Below, piece after piece: positions 41,605 to 50,286 of a stretch of DNA of 64,000 nucleotides. The position numbers and the translations under genes were made by a program. The stretch's first letter is position 1; every line of letters starts with the position of its first letter. Where the stretch lies: NCBI GenBank assembly GCA_934256595.1, contig CAKQOW010000007.1, positions 1 to 64,000 on the forward strand, read 5' to 3'. The notes beneath the pieces are model-generated. The model was given only the letters and a program-made list of their open reading frames with translations. It did not search any database and was not told the DNA's origin. Origin of the DNA: an uncultured Clostridia bacterium (GTDB lineage: Bacteria > Bacillota > Clostridia > Peptostreptococcales > Anaerovoracaceae).

Positions 41605-42717
41605 ATGATGAAACTTATATTAAAAATATTCAAACTGCTTCTCAGAATTATATACGCTCCGATGAAGCTGTTTCCTGTGAACAGAAACAAAATTCTGTTT
41701 CTCAGCAGACAGTCAAACGAGGCAACTCTGGATTTTACAATGCTTCAGGAGGAGCTTGCCAAAAGAAAGCCGAATCTTCGTTTTATCACCATATGCAAAC
41801 GCTCAAGTGACAGCAAGGCCGATTATCTTTCCTTTGGAATATGTATGCTGAGAAGTATGTACCATCTGGCAACTTCAGGTGTATGCATCATAGATTCATA
41901 CTGGCCTGCCGTATGTATTCTGAACCACAAAAGCAGCCTTACGGTAATTCAGATATGGCACGCCCTTGGCAAAATCAAGCAGTCGGGCTATCAGACTGTA
42001 GGCAGAGCCGGCGGCAGAGGCAGACTTGTGGCAGACGAGCTGTGCATGCACAGAAATTATGACTATATAATCGCGGGAGGCAAGGCGTGGAACCCTTATT
42101 ACTGCGCGTCCTTTGGCACTACCGAGGACAGGCTTGTCAATATCGGACTTCCCCGAATAGACTACCTTATTAATCAGGAAGCTGCAAACCGCGAAAAAAT
42201 ATACGAAAGATATCCTGAATTTAAGGATAAGACAGTGCTGCTTTATGCTCCCACTTTCAGAAAAGGCATCGAAGTAAACTGGCTGCCCCTTGCGGAGAAT
42301 ATAGATTTTGATAAATATATACTTGTGGTTAAGGGGCACCCGAATCAGCCCCTTTCCTGCGACATACCACAGGTCTATACCTGTGATGAGTTCAAATCGG
42401 TGGAGCTGCTTTCGGTCTGTGATTATCTGATTACAGACTATTCGGCCATAGCCATAGAGGGCGCGATATTAAACCGCAAAACATACTATTTCGTATATGA
42501 TTACGAGGAATACACCTCAAAGAACGGCACGAACATAGATCTGTTCAGGGAAATGCCGGGCTGCGTATTCAAATCGGCTAAGGAGCTGTGCCGCGCCATA
42601 GACGGCGAATATCCCGAAAGCTCACTTGAAAGCTACAGGCAGAGATTTCTGCCCGAGCCTCTGGGCTGCTCCACGAAGCTTTTAGCTGATATGATATTAA
42701 CTTTGAAAGGAAACTGA
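41605..42717 (+). CDS. CDP-glycerol:polyglycerophosphate glycerophosphotransferase
   Basis: A 370-residue TagB/TagF-like enzyme. Typical motifs: WHALGKIKQSGYQ near the middle, YAPTFRKG, VVKGHPNQP and the late LLSVCDYLITDYSAIAIE with the conserved DYSA. It transfers glycerol phosphate from CDP-glycerol to build or prime a teichoic-acid-like chain. A short N-terminal amphipathic region may bind the membrane. It begins a three-gene operon facing away from the exporter. Confidence 0.88.
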   Translation: MMKLILKIFKLLLRIIYAPMKLFPVNRNKILFLSRQSNEATLDFTMLQEELAKRKPNLRFITICKRSSDSKADYLSFGICMLRSMYHLATSGVCIIDSYWPAVCILNHKSSLTVIQIWHALGKIKQSGYQTVGRAGGRGRLVADELCMHRNYDYIIAGGKAWNPYYCASFGTTEDRLVNIGLPRIDYLINQEAANREKIYERYPEFKDKTVLLYAPTFRKGIEVNWLPLAENIDFDKYILVVKGHPNQPLSCDIPQVYTCDEFKSVELLSVCDYLITDYSAIAIEGAILNRKTYYFVYDYEEYTSKNGTNIDLFREMPGCVFKSAKELCRAIDGEYPESSLESYRQRFLPEPLGCSTKLLADMILTLKGN

Positions 42718-42719
42718 TT

Positions 42720-43766
42720 ATGCTTAAATTTGCAAGGAAATGCTTCAATAAATTAAGGCTCTTTATCCTTTATTTCAGAAGAATACTGTTTGCCAGAAAC
42801 AATTTCAAATGTTCTTTTTTCACCAAGCTTCGCGCCAACATATTCGGAGGCTATCTGGCTGATCAGTGGATACTCTACGATTTTAAGCACAACGACAAAA
42901 AAGAATATCTGTCAGAGTTTGACTGGTACAGGTCAAGGTATATCAACGAACCGTTTGACTATCTTCTGAACAACAAAATCGCCTGCAACGAAGTGTTGCA
43001 GCAGTATGTGACGGTACCGAAGATATATGCGATGAAGCGCGACAGACTGCTGTTTGATTTCAGCAATTCAAATATGACCTATGAACAGGTTTACGAAATA
43101 ATAAAGCACCACAGTCCTCTGTTTATCAAGCCTTATGCCAAGGGCAAGGGCAACGGTGTGTTCAGACTGGATTACAAAAACGGCTGTCCATGCATAGATG
43201 AGAAGCAGGTATCATATGATGATATGATTGCATTTCTCAAAAAACAGGAGGACTGGATGATATGTCAGGCTATGAGCCAGCACAGCTATTCCTCTCAGAT
43301 TTACGACAAGACGGTAAACACCATCAGACTTATAACCCTGAGAGATCCCAAAACCGATGAGTTCAAGATATTCTTTGCGGTGCAGCGTATAGGTACCAAG
43401 GAGACAATTCCTGTTGACAACGGCAGCAGAGGCGGACTTGTATCAAAGATTGATCTTGAAACCGGTACGTTAAGTGAAGCGAGATGTCTTCACAATTTAG
43501 ATGTCCACAAGGTTCACCCCGATTCCGGCGCGCCGATTGAGGGCGTTCGTATTCCGGACTGGGATAATCTCAAAGAGAGTATGCTGAGACTTGCCAGAAA
43601 GCTCCCTTATATGTATTTCGTGGCGTGGGATATTCTCATCACACCTGACGGTTTTTGCATTATAGAGGCAAACACCTCATCGGGAGTCAATATAATACAG
43701 CTGTGGGGCGGACAGAGAAACGGAGAGCTTGGAGATTTCTACAGGCATCACAAGGTAATAAAATAG
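42720..43766 (+). CDS. Sugar-transfer-associated ATP-grasp protein
   Basis: A 348-residue protein of the ATPgrasp_ST group. The ATP-grasp core is visible: KPYAKGKGNGVFRL, then VNTIRLITLRDP, IPVDNGSRGGLVSKID and FVAWDILITPDGFCIIEANTSSG with the Glu and Asn metal/ATP residues. Family members lie in surface-polymer loci and are thought to ligate an amino acid or similar group to a sugar precursor, though the exact reaction is not established. It starts 3 nt after the glycerophosphotransferase stop. Confidence 0.75.
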   Translation: MLKFARKCFNKLRLFILYFRRILFARNNFKCSFFTKLRANIFGGYLADQWILYDFKHNDKKEYLSEFDWYRSRYINEPFDYLLNNKIACNEVLQQYVTVPKIYAMKRDRLLFDFSNSNMTYEQVYEIIKHHSPLFIKPYAKGKGNGVFRLDYKNGCPCIDEKQVSYDDMIAFLKKQEDWMICQAMSQHSYSSQIYDKTVNTIRLITLRDPKTDEFKIFFAVQRIGTKETIPVDNGSRGGLVSKIDLETGTLSEARCLHNLDVHKVHPDSGAPIEGVRIPDWDNLKESMLRLARKLPYMYFVAWDILITPDGFCIIEANTSSGVNIIQLWGGQRNGELGDFYRHHKVIK

Positions 43767-43775
43767 GAGGAGCCT

Positions 43776-44366
43776 ATGAAATATATTATTATGGCCGACG
43801 GCAAAGGCACCAGATGGAACAACTTTAATAATATACCCAAGCACTTTATAGAAATAGACGGAGAGAAAATAATATTCAGAACCGTAAGGCTTCTGAATGA
43901 AATGGACCCGGGCTGCAGCGTTATTATCACCTCGCACGATCCGAGATATGATATACCCGGCGCGGTAAGGCATGAGCCTGCAAACAATGTACTTGAGATT
44001 GACAGATTTACAGAGGAGCTGCTGGAGGACAATGTATGCTTCCTTTACGGCGATACCTATTACTCGGAGTTTGCGCTCAAAACTATAATTAAAACAAAAG
44101 CCGATCCTATGATGTTCTTCGGAAACGACCGCTCCATAATAGCAGTCAAGGTCGGCTCAGGAGAAGTGTTCAAAAAACATTTTGACAGGATAAAGGAGCT
44201 GTTTCTTGCCGGTAAAATCAGCCGCTGCGTAGGCTGGCAGATATATGAGTCATTTACCGGAGGGCCTCTTGAGTCCAGACAGATAAGCGGCAGCTTCATC
44301 AAAATCTATGACGGCAGCCGTGATTTCAACACACCCGATGATTTTCAGAAAAGCAGAGATTTATAG
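43776..44366 (+). CDS. NTP_transferase-type nucleotidyltransferase
   Basis: A 196-residue nucleotidyltransferase: MADGKGTRW is the nucleotide-binding loop, PKHFIEI the substrate Lys region, and LYGDTYYSE the metal Asp. It is shorter than usual sugar-nucleotide pyrophosphorylases, closer to choline-phosphate or glycerol-3-phosphate cytidylyltransferase-type activities, and may make the CDP- or NDP-activated group for the polymer. AGGAGGAGCC precedes the ATG. Last gene before a strong terminator. Confidence 0.75.
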   Translation: MKYIIMADGKGTRWNNFNNIPKHFIEIDGEKIIFRTVRLLNEMDPGCSVIITSHDPRYDIPGAVRHEPANNVLEIDRFTEELLEDNVCFLYGDTYYSEFALKTIIKTKADPMMFFGNDRSIIAVKVGSGEVFKKHFDRIKELFLAGKISRCVGWQIYESFTGGPLESRQISGSFIKIYDGSRDFNTPDDFQKSRDL

Positions 44367-44372
44367 CGATAA

Positions 44373-44410
44373 AAAATGCAGGATTCAGGTTTTCGCCTGT
44401 CCTGCATTTT
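44373..44410. terminator. Bidirectional terminator after the polymer locus
   Basis: AAAATGCAGGA and TCCTGCATTTT form an 11-bp stem around a 16-nt loop that holds a second small hairpin (CAGG/CCTG). A- and T-rich ends on both sides suit both convergent genes. Confidence 0.85.
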
Positions 44411-44416
44411 ATTATG

Positions 44417-45958
44417 CTATTTTTCTTTTTTGTCGATTAATATAAGCTCGGCGCTCAGTCCCGACAGATTTGACGAAAGGCTCAGTGTGTCTGAAACCAC
44501 CAGATCTCCAAACTCTACAAACGGCAGTGTTCTCCAGTTGTTGAGCAGCGCGTTTCTTTTGCTTGGCACCACCTGTCCGCTGTCCTCATATGCCACAATT
44601 ATATTCTCCCTTGTCAGCTTGTATCTTGAGATTTTAAACTCGCCTGAAATACCGGAGCATCTTATCAGAAGCTCAACATTGTCGGTGTAGTTCAAAATAG
44701 CCTTGAGGTCGTCCGCTCTGCCTCTGGATTCGTTAAATTCCTCCTTGAGCTTCTCATTGAAGTTGTACACAAGAATGCTCAGGCTCTTAACCTCTTCAGG
44801 ATATTTAGCCGACGTAGTTATTATATAATTGTCGCCCGACGCCACAACCTGCTCTCTGAGACTCTTAATCAGATTGTAAGGTCTTGCAATGAATTTAAGA
44901 TTTTCACCCTTTAAAAACTCCTCCACGCTCTGATTCTGGTTTTTGTTTACAATGCCGAACTGGCTGTTGTAGATATTGACATCAATTATGACAGGTTTGG
45001 CAGCGCTGTTTTTCATATAGTCGCTGTATATTCCTCTCACCTGAGTCCTTATTGCATCTTCTATTTCCTCCGGTGCGGATCTTTCAATATCCGCCATAAC
45101 CTCTCTGCCGCTTACCTTGCCCGCATATTTTTTGCGGTATTCCAGCGGGTGCATTCCAAACCAGGTTTCAAAATGCTTTATGTAGTATCTGACTGCCGAA
45201 AAGCCTGTTTCCTCCGCAATGGCTCCTATCTTTTTGTTGGTGCCAAGCAGCAGCTTCTCTGACTCCTCAACTCTGATATAGCTGAGCAGCTCCTGGAAGC
45301 TCAGACCTGTAGCCTCTCTTATGACATGGGAAAGATAATATATGCTCAGATGCTCTCTGTCGGCGATTTCTCCCAGTGTCAGCTTGCGGCTGTAGTTTTC
45401 GTACATATAGTCTGTAATTCTGTTGAGTCTGCCCGAAAGGATTTTGTTGCCCTTGTTTCTGACCTCGTTTACAAACCGTCCGTCTTCCATTACGAAGTAC
45501 TGGAAGTCTGAAATCAGGCAGGCGATAAGGTTGTGGGTTGTTTCGATTACCTTGTGCTCATAACCATAGCCTTTCTGAAGTATCTCCATCATTATCTTGG
45601 CAAGAAGATTTCTGAGAACTTCAAGGCTTTCATCGCTGTCATCCTCCATATCAGTAACAAAGAAAGAGTTCTTGAGGTTGTCATAATAGCGTGAGAAGTA
45701 TGAGAGATCAAGCTGCAGCATCATAACCATGTTTTCCTCGTCTGTTGCGGCAAAGCTGTGTATCTCTCTGTCATTGAATATATAGATGTCGCCCTGCTTC
45801 ATCAGATATTCATAATGACCGTTTTTGAGATGTATGCTCCCTTTGAGAATATATACTATCTCAATGTCGTCGTGGAAATGTATCGGGTACTCTCGTATGT
45901 TTCCCACCACTACATTTACCGGCAGTTCATCCTTGTAAAAATTTTTTTCCTTTAACAT
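44417..45958 (-). CDS. AraC-family regulator with C-terminal GH39-like beta-sandwich
   Basis: A 513-residue regulator. Residues 1-105 are a cupin (EYPIHFHDDIEIVYILKG). Two AraC helix-turn-helix units lie at about 185-285 (HLSIYYLSHVIREATG, then GFSAVRYYIKHFETWFGMHPLEYR). The last 200 residues end with ISRYKLTRENIIVAYEDSG, resembling the small beta-sandwich after the barrel of GH39 xylosidases; the catalytic barrel itself is missing. Such fusions suggest carbohydrate sensing or a relic of a GH39-regulator fusion. Target genes are not evident. Confidence 0.75.
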   Translation of the reverse strand: MLKEKNFYKDELPVNVVVGNIREYPIHFHDDIEIVYILKGSIHLKNGHYEYLMKQGDIYIFNDREIHSFAATDEENMVMMLQLDLSYFSRYYDNLKNSFFVTDMEDDSDESLEVLRNLLAKIMMEILQKGYGYEHKVIETTHNLIACLISDFQYFVMEDGRFVNEVRNKGNKILSGRLNRITDYMYENYSRKLTLGEIADREHLSIYYLSHVIREATGLSFQELLSYIRVEESEKLLLGTNKKIGAIAEETGFSAVRYYIKHFETWFGMHPLEYRKKYAGKVSGREVMADIERSAPEEIEDAIRTQVRGIYSDYMKNSAAKPVIIDVNIYNSQFGIVNKNQNQSVEEFLKGENLKFIARPYNLIKSLREQVVASGDNYIITTSAKYPEEVKSLSILVYNFNEKLKEEFNESRGRADDLKAILNYTDNVELLIRCSGISGEFKISRYKLTRENIIVAYEDSGQVVPSKRNALLNNWRTLPFVEFGDLVVSDTLSLSSNLSGLSAELILIDKKEK

Positions 45959-45981
45959 TTTTGTTTCCTCGTTTTGTTTTA

Positions 45982-46677
45982 TTAACGTTTTATCCCTTTA
46001 TTATTTTCAATGTAATTTTTAATTCCGCTATATATGTTTTTTGCCAGTTTGTTCTGATATTCGTCTGTCCGCAGCTTTCGGGACTCTTCATAGTTTGATA
46101 AAAACCCGCACTCTGCAATAACAGTAGGCACTTTTGCCTGCTGCAGTATCAGCACATCGGATTTGGCCATTGCCCTGCGCCTGTTTTTCATCTGATCCTG
46201 AATACACTCGGCAAGCATTTTGCTCTCCTCTGAGCCGTCAGCATAAAACACCTGCGCTCCTCTGACGCTTCTGTCTGCTGTATAGCTGTTAAGATGTATG
46301 CTTACGGCGGCATCTGCCGCAGAGCTGTCGAATATCTCTTTTCGTTTTTTTAAATCCTCGGTTTTTTTGCTTCTGATTGTACTGTTTTGTTCAGAATAAA
46401 GACCTGTATCTTCCTCCCTTGTCATAATGACGTTCCAGCCGCCATTCTCCGCAAGCTGTTTCAGCTTCAGCGCTATATTAAGATTTATGTTTTTTTCCGG
46501 AGTACCGTCATCGGCCTCTGCTCCGCCGTCAACGCCTCCGTGTCCGGGGTCGATGACAACAGTAACGGCCGCTTTGCCCGCTGCAGCATCTGTTGCCTGC
46601 CCTGTATATAAAAGTAATCCCGTAAAAACAACAATCGCTATGCTGACCGCAATTAAAAGCATTTTTTTTAGCTCCAT
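45982..46677 (-). CDS. cwlD: N-acetylmuramoyl-L-alanine amidase, CwlD-like
   Basis: 231 residues from the ATG at 46677, GGGAGG upstream; a GTG two codons earlier overlaps that site. An N-terminal membrane anchor (LLIAVSIAIVVFTGLLLY) is followed by an Amidase_3 domain with zinc residues in IDPGHGGVDGG, Glu in EKNINLNI, SIHLNSY and the catalytic Glu in IAECGFLSN. CwlD removes peptides from muramic acid to make spore-cortex lactam. Its spore role is assumed from family resemblance. Confidence 0.8.
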   Translation of the reverse strand: MELKKMLLIAVSIAIVVFTGLLLYTGQATDAAAGKAAVTVVIDPGHGGVDGGAEADDGTPEKNINLNIALKLKQLAENGGWNVIMTREEDTGLYSEQNSTIRSKKTEDLKKRKEIFDSSAADAAVSIHLNSYTADRSVRGAQVFYADGSEESKMLAECIQDQMKNRRRAMAKSDVLILQQAKVPTVIAECGFLSNYEESRKLRTDEYQNKLAKNIYSGIKNYIENNKGIKR

Positions 46678-46832
46678 AGGCACCTCCCTGTTTCATATAT
46701 ATGAGGCTTATCCACAGTTTAGCACCTTTAATTTAATTATGCGCATACAGCAAATTTGTACTTTTTTATTTATTATATACTATTTCGACACATTTGTGCT
46801 ATACTATTTTTAATAAATTCAAGGAGTTTTTT

Positions 46833-48053
46833 ATGAATACTGTAAAACTTTATCAAAAAAATGTATATTTAAAGGAATTTGATGCAAAAATCACCTCTGC
46901 CCATACAGACGGCGAGGACATTATCATAACTTTAGACCAGACGGCATTCTTCCCTACAGGCGGAGGGCAGAGCTGCGACATAGGAAACATTTCAGGTTTT
47001 GAAGTAACCGATGTATACGAAGAAAACGGACAGATATTTCACAGATTAAAGGGCGGCGCTTCTAAAGGAGAGCTCAGCGAGGGAAATACCGTTTCAGGCC
47101 GGATTGACTGGGAGCACAGATTTGACAATATGCAGCGCCACTGCGGAGAGCATATACTTTCAGGTATGTTTTTCAGAGAATACGGCGGTGTAAACCGCGG
47201 ATTTCATATGGGCGATGAGTATATGACTATAGATATAAGTCTTGAGGAAAAGCCGGAATACAAGGAAGTAACATGGGAAATGGCCCAGCACGTTGAACTT
47301 TGCACAAATGAGGCAATATGGTCAAACGCCCCCGTTATAACCCGTCATTTTGATAAAAGAGAGGAAGCCGAGAACCTGCCTCTTCGAAAGGCTCTGGCTT
47401 TTGATGAGGATATAACCATCGTGTGTGTGGGAAGCATAGACAATCCGTCAGACTGCGTAGCCTGCTGCGGCACACACCCGTCCACCGCAGGACAGGTGGG
47501 GCTTGTCAAGCTCTACAAGGTGGAGCCCAACAAGGGAATGTTCCGCATATATTTTGAAGCCGGAAAACGCGCCCTTTTGGACTACGACAAAAAGCACAAT
47601 ATACTTACAGAACTTGGCGTCAGATACTCCGCAGGTACTGACGACCTTATGGATAAAATCAGAATACACGAGGATAAGCAAAAAGAGCTTCGCTCCGACT
47701 TCTTTGCACTCAGGCAGACAGTAATCAGAAACAAGGCCGAGGAAATATCAGATGAAGTAAACGACGGCAGCGTGCATACATACACTTTCCCTGAGTTTAA
47801 AACAGACGACCTCAGAAACCTTGCAAAGCATCTGGATTTTGCAGGCTGCAAGCTGGCGGTATTCTGCGACGAGCATACAATGACGGCTCTGGTATATTCA
47901 AACGGCAAGGTTGACTGCGGCAAGCTGATTAAGGATAATGCTCCTGTTTTCGGCGGCAAAGGCGGCGGCAGGGCTGACAACGCTCAGGCTAAGTTTGACA
48001 GCATTGAAAATATGAAGCTGTTTACAGATGCAGCAGAAAAAATACTCAGATAG
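46833..48053 (+). CDS. Alanyl-tRNA editing protein (AlaX-type with DHHA1)
   Basis: 406 residues from the ATG at 46833 with AAGGAG upstream; an earlier in-frame ATG has none. The editing domain has RHCGEHILSGMF and the zinc Cys/His of CVACCGTHPSTAGQVG, which clear Ser or Gly from tRNA-Ala. A coiled segment and a DHHA1-like C-terminus (FGGKGGGRADNAQAK) follow, as in the C-terminal part of AlaRS. It heads a tight pair with thiN. Confidence 0.88.
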   Translation: MNTVKLYQKNVYLKEFDAKITSAHTDGEDIIITLDQTAFFPTGGGQSCDIGNISGFEVTDVYEENGQIFHRLKGGASKGELSEGNTVSGRIDWEHRFDNMQRHCGEHILSGMFFREYGGVNRGFHMGDEYMTIDISLEEKPEYKEVTWEMAQHVELCTNEAIWSNAPVITRHFDKREEAENLPLRKALAFDEDITIVCVGSIDNPSDCVACCGTHPSTAGQVGLVKLYKVEPNKGMFRIYFEAGKRALLDYDKKHNILTELGVRYSAGTDDLMDKIRIHEDKQKELRSDFFALRQTVIRNKAEEISDEVNDGSVHTYTFPEFKTDDLRNLAKHLDFAGCKLAVFCDEHTMTALVYSNGKVDCGKLIKDNAPVFGGKGGGRADNAQAKFDSIENMKLFTDAAEKILR

Positions 48054-48061
48054 GAGCTTTT

Positions 48062-48694
48062 ATGAAAACCTGTTCAATTATATCGTTTATAGAAAAAAAC
48101 GCAGACAAGCTATTAGACAGATTAGATAAGAATTCATATATAATATGCGCCGACAGCGGATATGGCTACGCAAAGGAATGCGGCATAACCCCAAGCCTTA
48201 TCATCGGAGACTTTGACTCCTACAGAGATGCTCTGCCCGGAGATATTCCTGTAATCACTGTACCGTCAGAAAAAGACGACACCGATACAGGACTCTGTAT
48301 ATCCTATGCCATAGAGCAGGGCTTTGACGATATCACAATATATGGGGGCCTCGGCGGCAGGCTGGATCATACAGTGGCTAACCTGCAGCTTATTGCCGCT
48401 GCTGCCGAAAAAGGCGTTAATATACGTCTTCTCGATGAGACAAACGAGGTATATGCAGTATGCTGCGGCAGTATGGAAATTCCACGCAGGGAGAGCTGCT
48501 ATCTTTCGGTGTTCTCTGCTTCGGATATATCCGAGGGGGTTTCTGAATCGGGAGTTAAGTATCTTCTTGACAATGTAACTTTGTCAAGGAACTTTCCGCT
48601 CGGAGTAAGTAATGAGTTTGCGGCAGATAAAGCCGTAATATCAGTAAAAAAAGGAACACTGCTTATCATTGTTTCTTACGAAAAATCCGCATAG
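48062..48694 (+). CDS. thiN: Thiamine diphosphokinase
   Basis: A 210-residue thiamine pyrophosphokinase. SLIIGDFDSYRD and the acidic EKDDTDTGLCI motif are the catalytic signatures, with the GGRLDHTVANL loop after. It converts thiamine and ATP to TPP. Eight nt separate it from the alanyl-tRNA editing gene. Just downstream is a separate TPP-controlled transporter transcript, so uptake and activation of thiamine are neighbours but independently regulated. Confidence 0.93.
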   Translation: MKTCSIISFIEKNADKLLDRLDKNSYIICADSGYGYAKECGITPSLIIGDFDSYRDALPGDIPVITVPSEKDDTDTGLCISYAIEQGFDDITIYGGLGGRLDHTVANLQLIAAAAEKGVNIRLLDETNEVYAVCCGSMEIPRRESCYLSVFSASDISEGVSESGVKYLLDNVTLSRNFPLGVSNEFAADKAVISVKKGTLLIIVSYEKSA

Positions 48695-48698
48695 GCTA

Positions 48699-48726
48699 TT
48701 GACAATTTCAGATTTACATGTAGAAT
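48699..48726 (+). promoter_or_regulatory. Promoter of the TPP-riboswitch-thiT unit
   Basis: TTGACA (48699-48704) and TAGAAT (48721-48726), spacer 16 nt, beginning directly after the thiN stop. Confidence 0.65.
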
Positions 48727-48749
48727 ATTATCTGTTAACAATATTTTAA

Positions 48750-48835
48750 TGCTAGGGGAGCAATTGCTGAGATTAACCTTTACGGTTTATACCCTCAGGA
48801 CCTGACCCGGATAATACCGGCGTAGGCAAGCATAT
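48750..48835 (+). promoter_or_regulatory. TPP riboswitch (THI element)
   Basis: Canonical blocks are present: GGGGAGC at the start, GCTGAGA, ACCCTCAGGACCTGACCCGGATAATACCGGCGTAGG and a closing GGCAAGC. It binds thiamine pyrophosphate, and the gene behind it encodes a thiamine transporter. Confidence 0.95.
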
Positions 48836-48866
48836 CTTGAGTTTTATTTCTTGAGATTATTTGAGT

Positions 48867-48896
48867 TCCCCTCCTGGACATCAAGGAGGTTTTTTT
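48867..48896 (+). promoter_or_regulatory. Expression platform: Shine-Dalgarno-sequestering hairpin with T-run
   Basis: CCTCCT (48870-48875) pairs with AGGAGG (48884-48889), which is the thiT ribosome binding site, and seven T follow before the ATG. TCCCCT (48867-48872) can instead pair with AGGGGA of the aptamer 5' arm (48754-48759), which would free the site. So the hairpin may act at translation, transcription, or both. Confidence 0.75.
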
Positions 48897-49541
48897 ATGT
48901 CTTATGATAAGCTTCAGGGATTCTTTGAATCCACAACAGGACAGATAATATCTGTCGCAGTATTAGTTATTCTCTTTGCCGGTGTGCTTCTGTCAGGCAG
49001 GAAACAGAAGACAAACACAAAGACAATGGTAGTTTCCGCACTGCTTGTAGGGCTGTCTATAGTTCTCACCCGTATTACAATTTACAGTCTGCCTCAGGGC
49101 GGCTCGGTATCGCTGTTTGGAATGCTTCCGATAGTTATATGCGCATATTTCTTCGGAACAAGACGCGCTGTAATGTGCGGTATGTGCGTAGGTATGATAG
49201 ACCTTATCTTCAAGCCTTATGTAATACACCCTATCCAGCTTCTGCTTGACTATCCGCTGGCATTTGGCGCTATAGGTTTTGCCGGCCTCATATTTATGGC
49301 TAAAAAAGACGGACTTATCCCTGCATACCTGTTTGGCGTGCTGTGCAGATACATATGCGCTGTAATTTCCGGCGTTGTATTCTTTGGCGCATATGCGCCT
49401 GAGGGCTTCTCGGCGCTCACATGGTCACTGTGGTACAATGTACTTTATCTGGCAATAGAAGCCGCAGGTACAGTTATATTACTGCTGATACCATCGGTAC
49501 GCCACTCACTGAAACGAATAAAAACAGAGCTGCAGGTCTAA
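48897..49541 (+). CDS. thiT: Energy-coupled thiamine transporter substrate protein
   Basis: A 214-residue ECF S-component. About six membrane segments; the SLPQGGSVSLFGMLPIVICAYFFG stretch with the following MCVGMIDLIF is typical of ThiT. Compared with ThiT it has an extra N-terminal membrane segment. It binds thiamine and works with the general ECF module encoded elsewhere. The ATG at 48897 is fixed by the AGGAGG of the riboswitch platform. Confidence 0.9.
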   Translation: MSYDKLQGFFESTTGQIISVAVLVILFAGVLLSGRKQKTNTKTMVVSALLVGLSIVLTRITIYSLPQGGSVSLFGMLPIVICAYFFGTRRAVMCGMCVGMIDLIFKPYVIHPIQLLLDYPLAFGAIGFAGLIFMAKKDGLIPAYLFGVLCRYICAVISGVVFFGAYAPEGFSALTWSLWYNVLYLAIEAAGTVILLLIPSVRHSLKRIKTELQV

Positions 49542-49554
49542 TCTGCAGCTTTTG

Positions 49555-50286
49555 CTATTTCATCTCCGTAAGGTACTTCCAGTATCTTACCGGCATCAGG
49601 GTCTTCTGACATCTCGGGTTTGTTCTCTCTCTGATGGCTATTGTTTCAAAGTATTTCTTCCACAGTTTCTGATACTGCCTTTCATCGCTGCACAGCTCCG
49701 GCAGCTCCTCTCCTGTAAAATATGTGAGATACCATATGCCGCCTGAGGCAACTACCGCTTTGTTTCTTTTGATGTCGTGAATTATAAAGGGGTTGTTTTT
49801 GAAACGGTCCGCGAAATGATCCGCAAGCAGCGGAAGGACCTGATGGTCAGGCTCTATCTCGCTGTAGGCAATACCGCCCTCAAGATATGAAAACCTGACA
49901 AGACCCTCCAGACGATGAACTTCATTTGCAACCTTTTTGTCAAGCTGCTGAAACTCATACACTATAGGGTTGCCGTGCAGCTTCCACACACTGCCGCCCT
50001 TAACAAATCCAAGCCGTATATAATTTAAGATTATCATTTCCCTGTCTGCCGCATCTGATAAAAACACCCTGTATATTCTGCGCAGGTCATATGCCGTAAG
50101 CTTTGACTCTAAGGCTTTGTATACCCTGCCTGCGCAGGTTTCGTCAGTCTGCACCGTATAAACCTGTTTCATAAGCTGGTGCTGATATTCGTCCTCTCTA
50201 TATATACCTGAGGCCTTGTCCGTATAGTAATGATGATAAACACAGGTAAGAAGCCCCTCGAAGCTTCCGTCATACAGGTAATCCAT
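49555..50286 (-). CDS. TIGR03915-type probable DNA metabolism protein (DUF4130)
   Basis: A 243-residue protein opening with YLYDGSFEGLLTCVYHHYY, the pattern of the DUF4130/TIGR03915 group. Late motifs RTNPRCQKTLMPVRYWKYLTE also fit. The function is not known; the group nearly always stands next to a radical SAM protein, as here, and is proposed to be in DNA repair or modification with it. It overlaps the radical SAM gene by 17 bp, so they are coupled. Confidence 0.85.
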   Translation of the reverse strand: MDYLYDGSFEGLLTCVYHHYYTDKASGIYREDEYQHQLMKQVYTVQTDETCAGRVYKALESKLTAYDLRRIYRVFLSDAADREMIILNYIRLGFVKGGSVWKLHGNPIVYEFQQLDKKVANEVHRLEGLVRFSYLEGGIAYSEIEPDHQVLPLLADHFADRFKNNPFIIHDIKRNKAVVASGGIWYLTYFTGEELPELCSDERQYQKLWKKYFETIAIRERTNPRCQKTLMPVRYWKYLTEMK

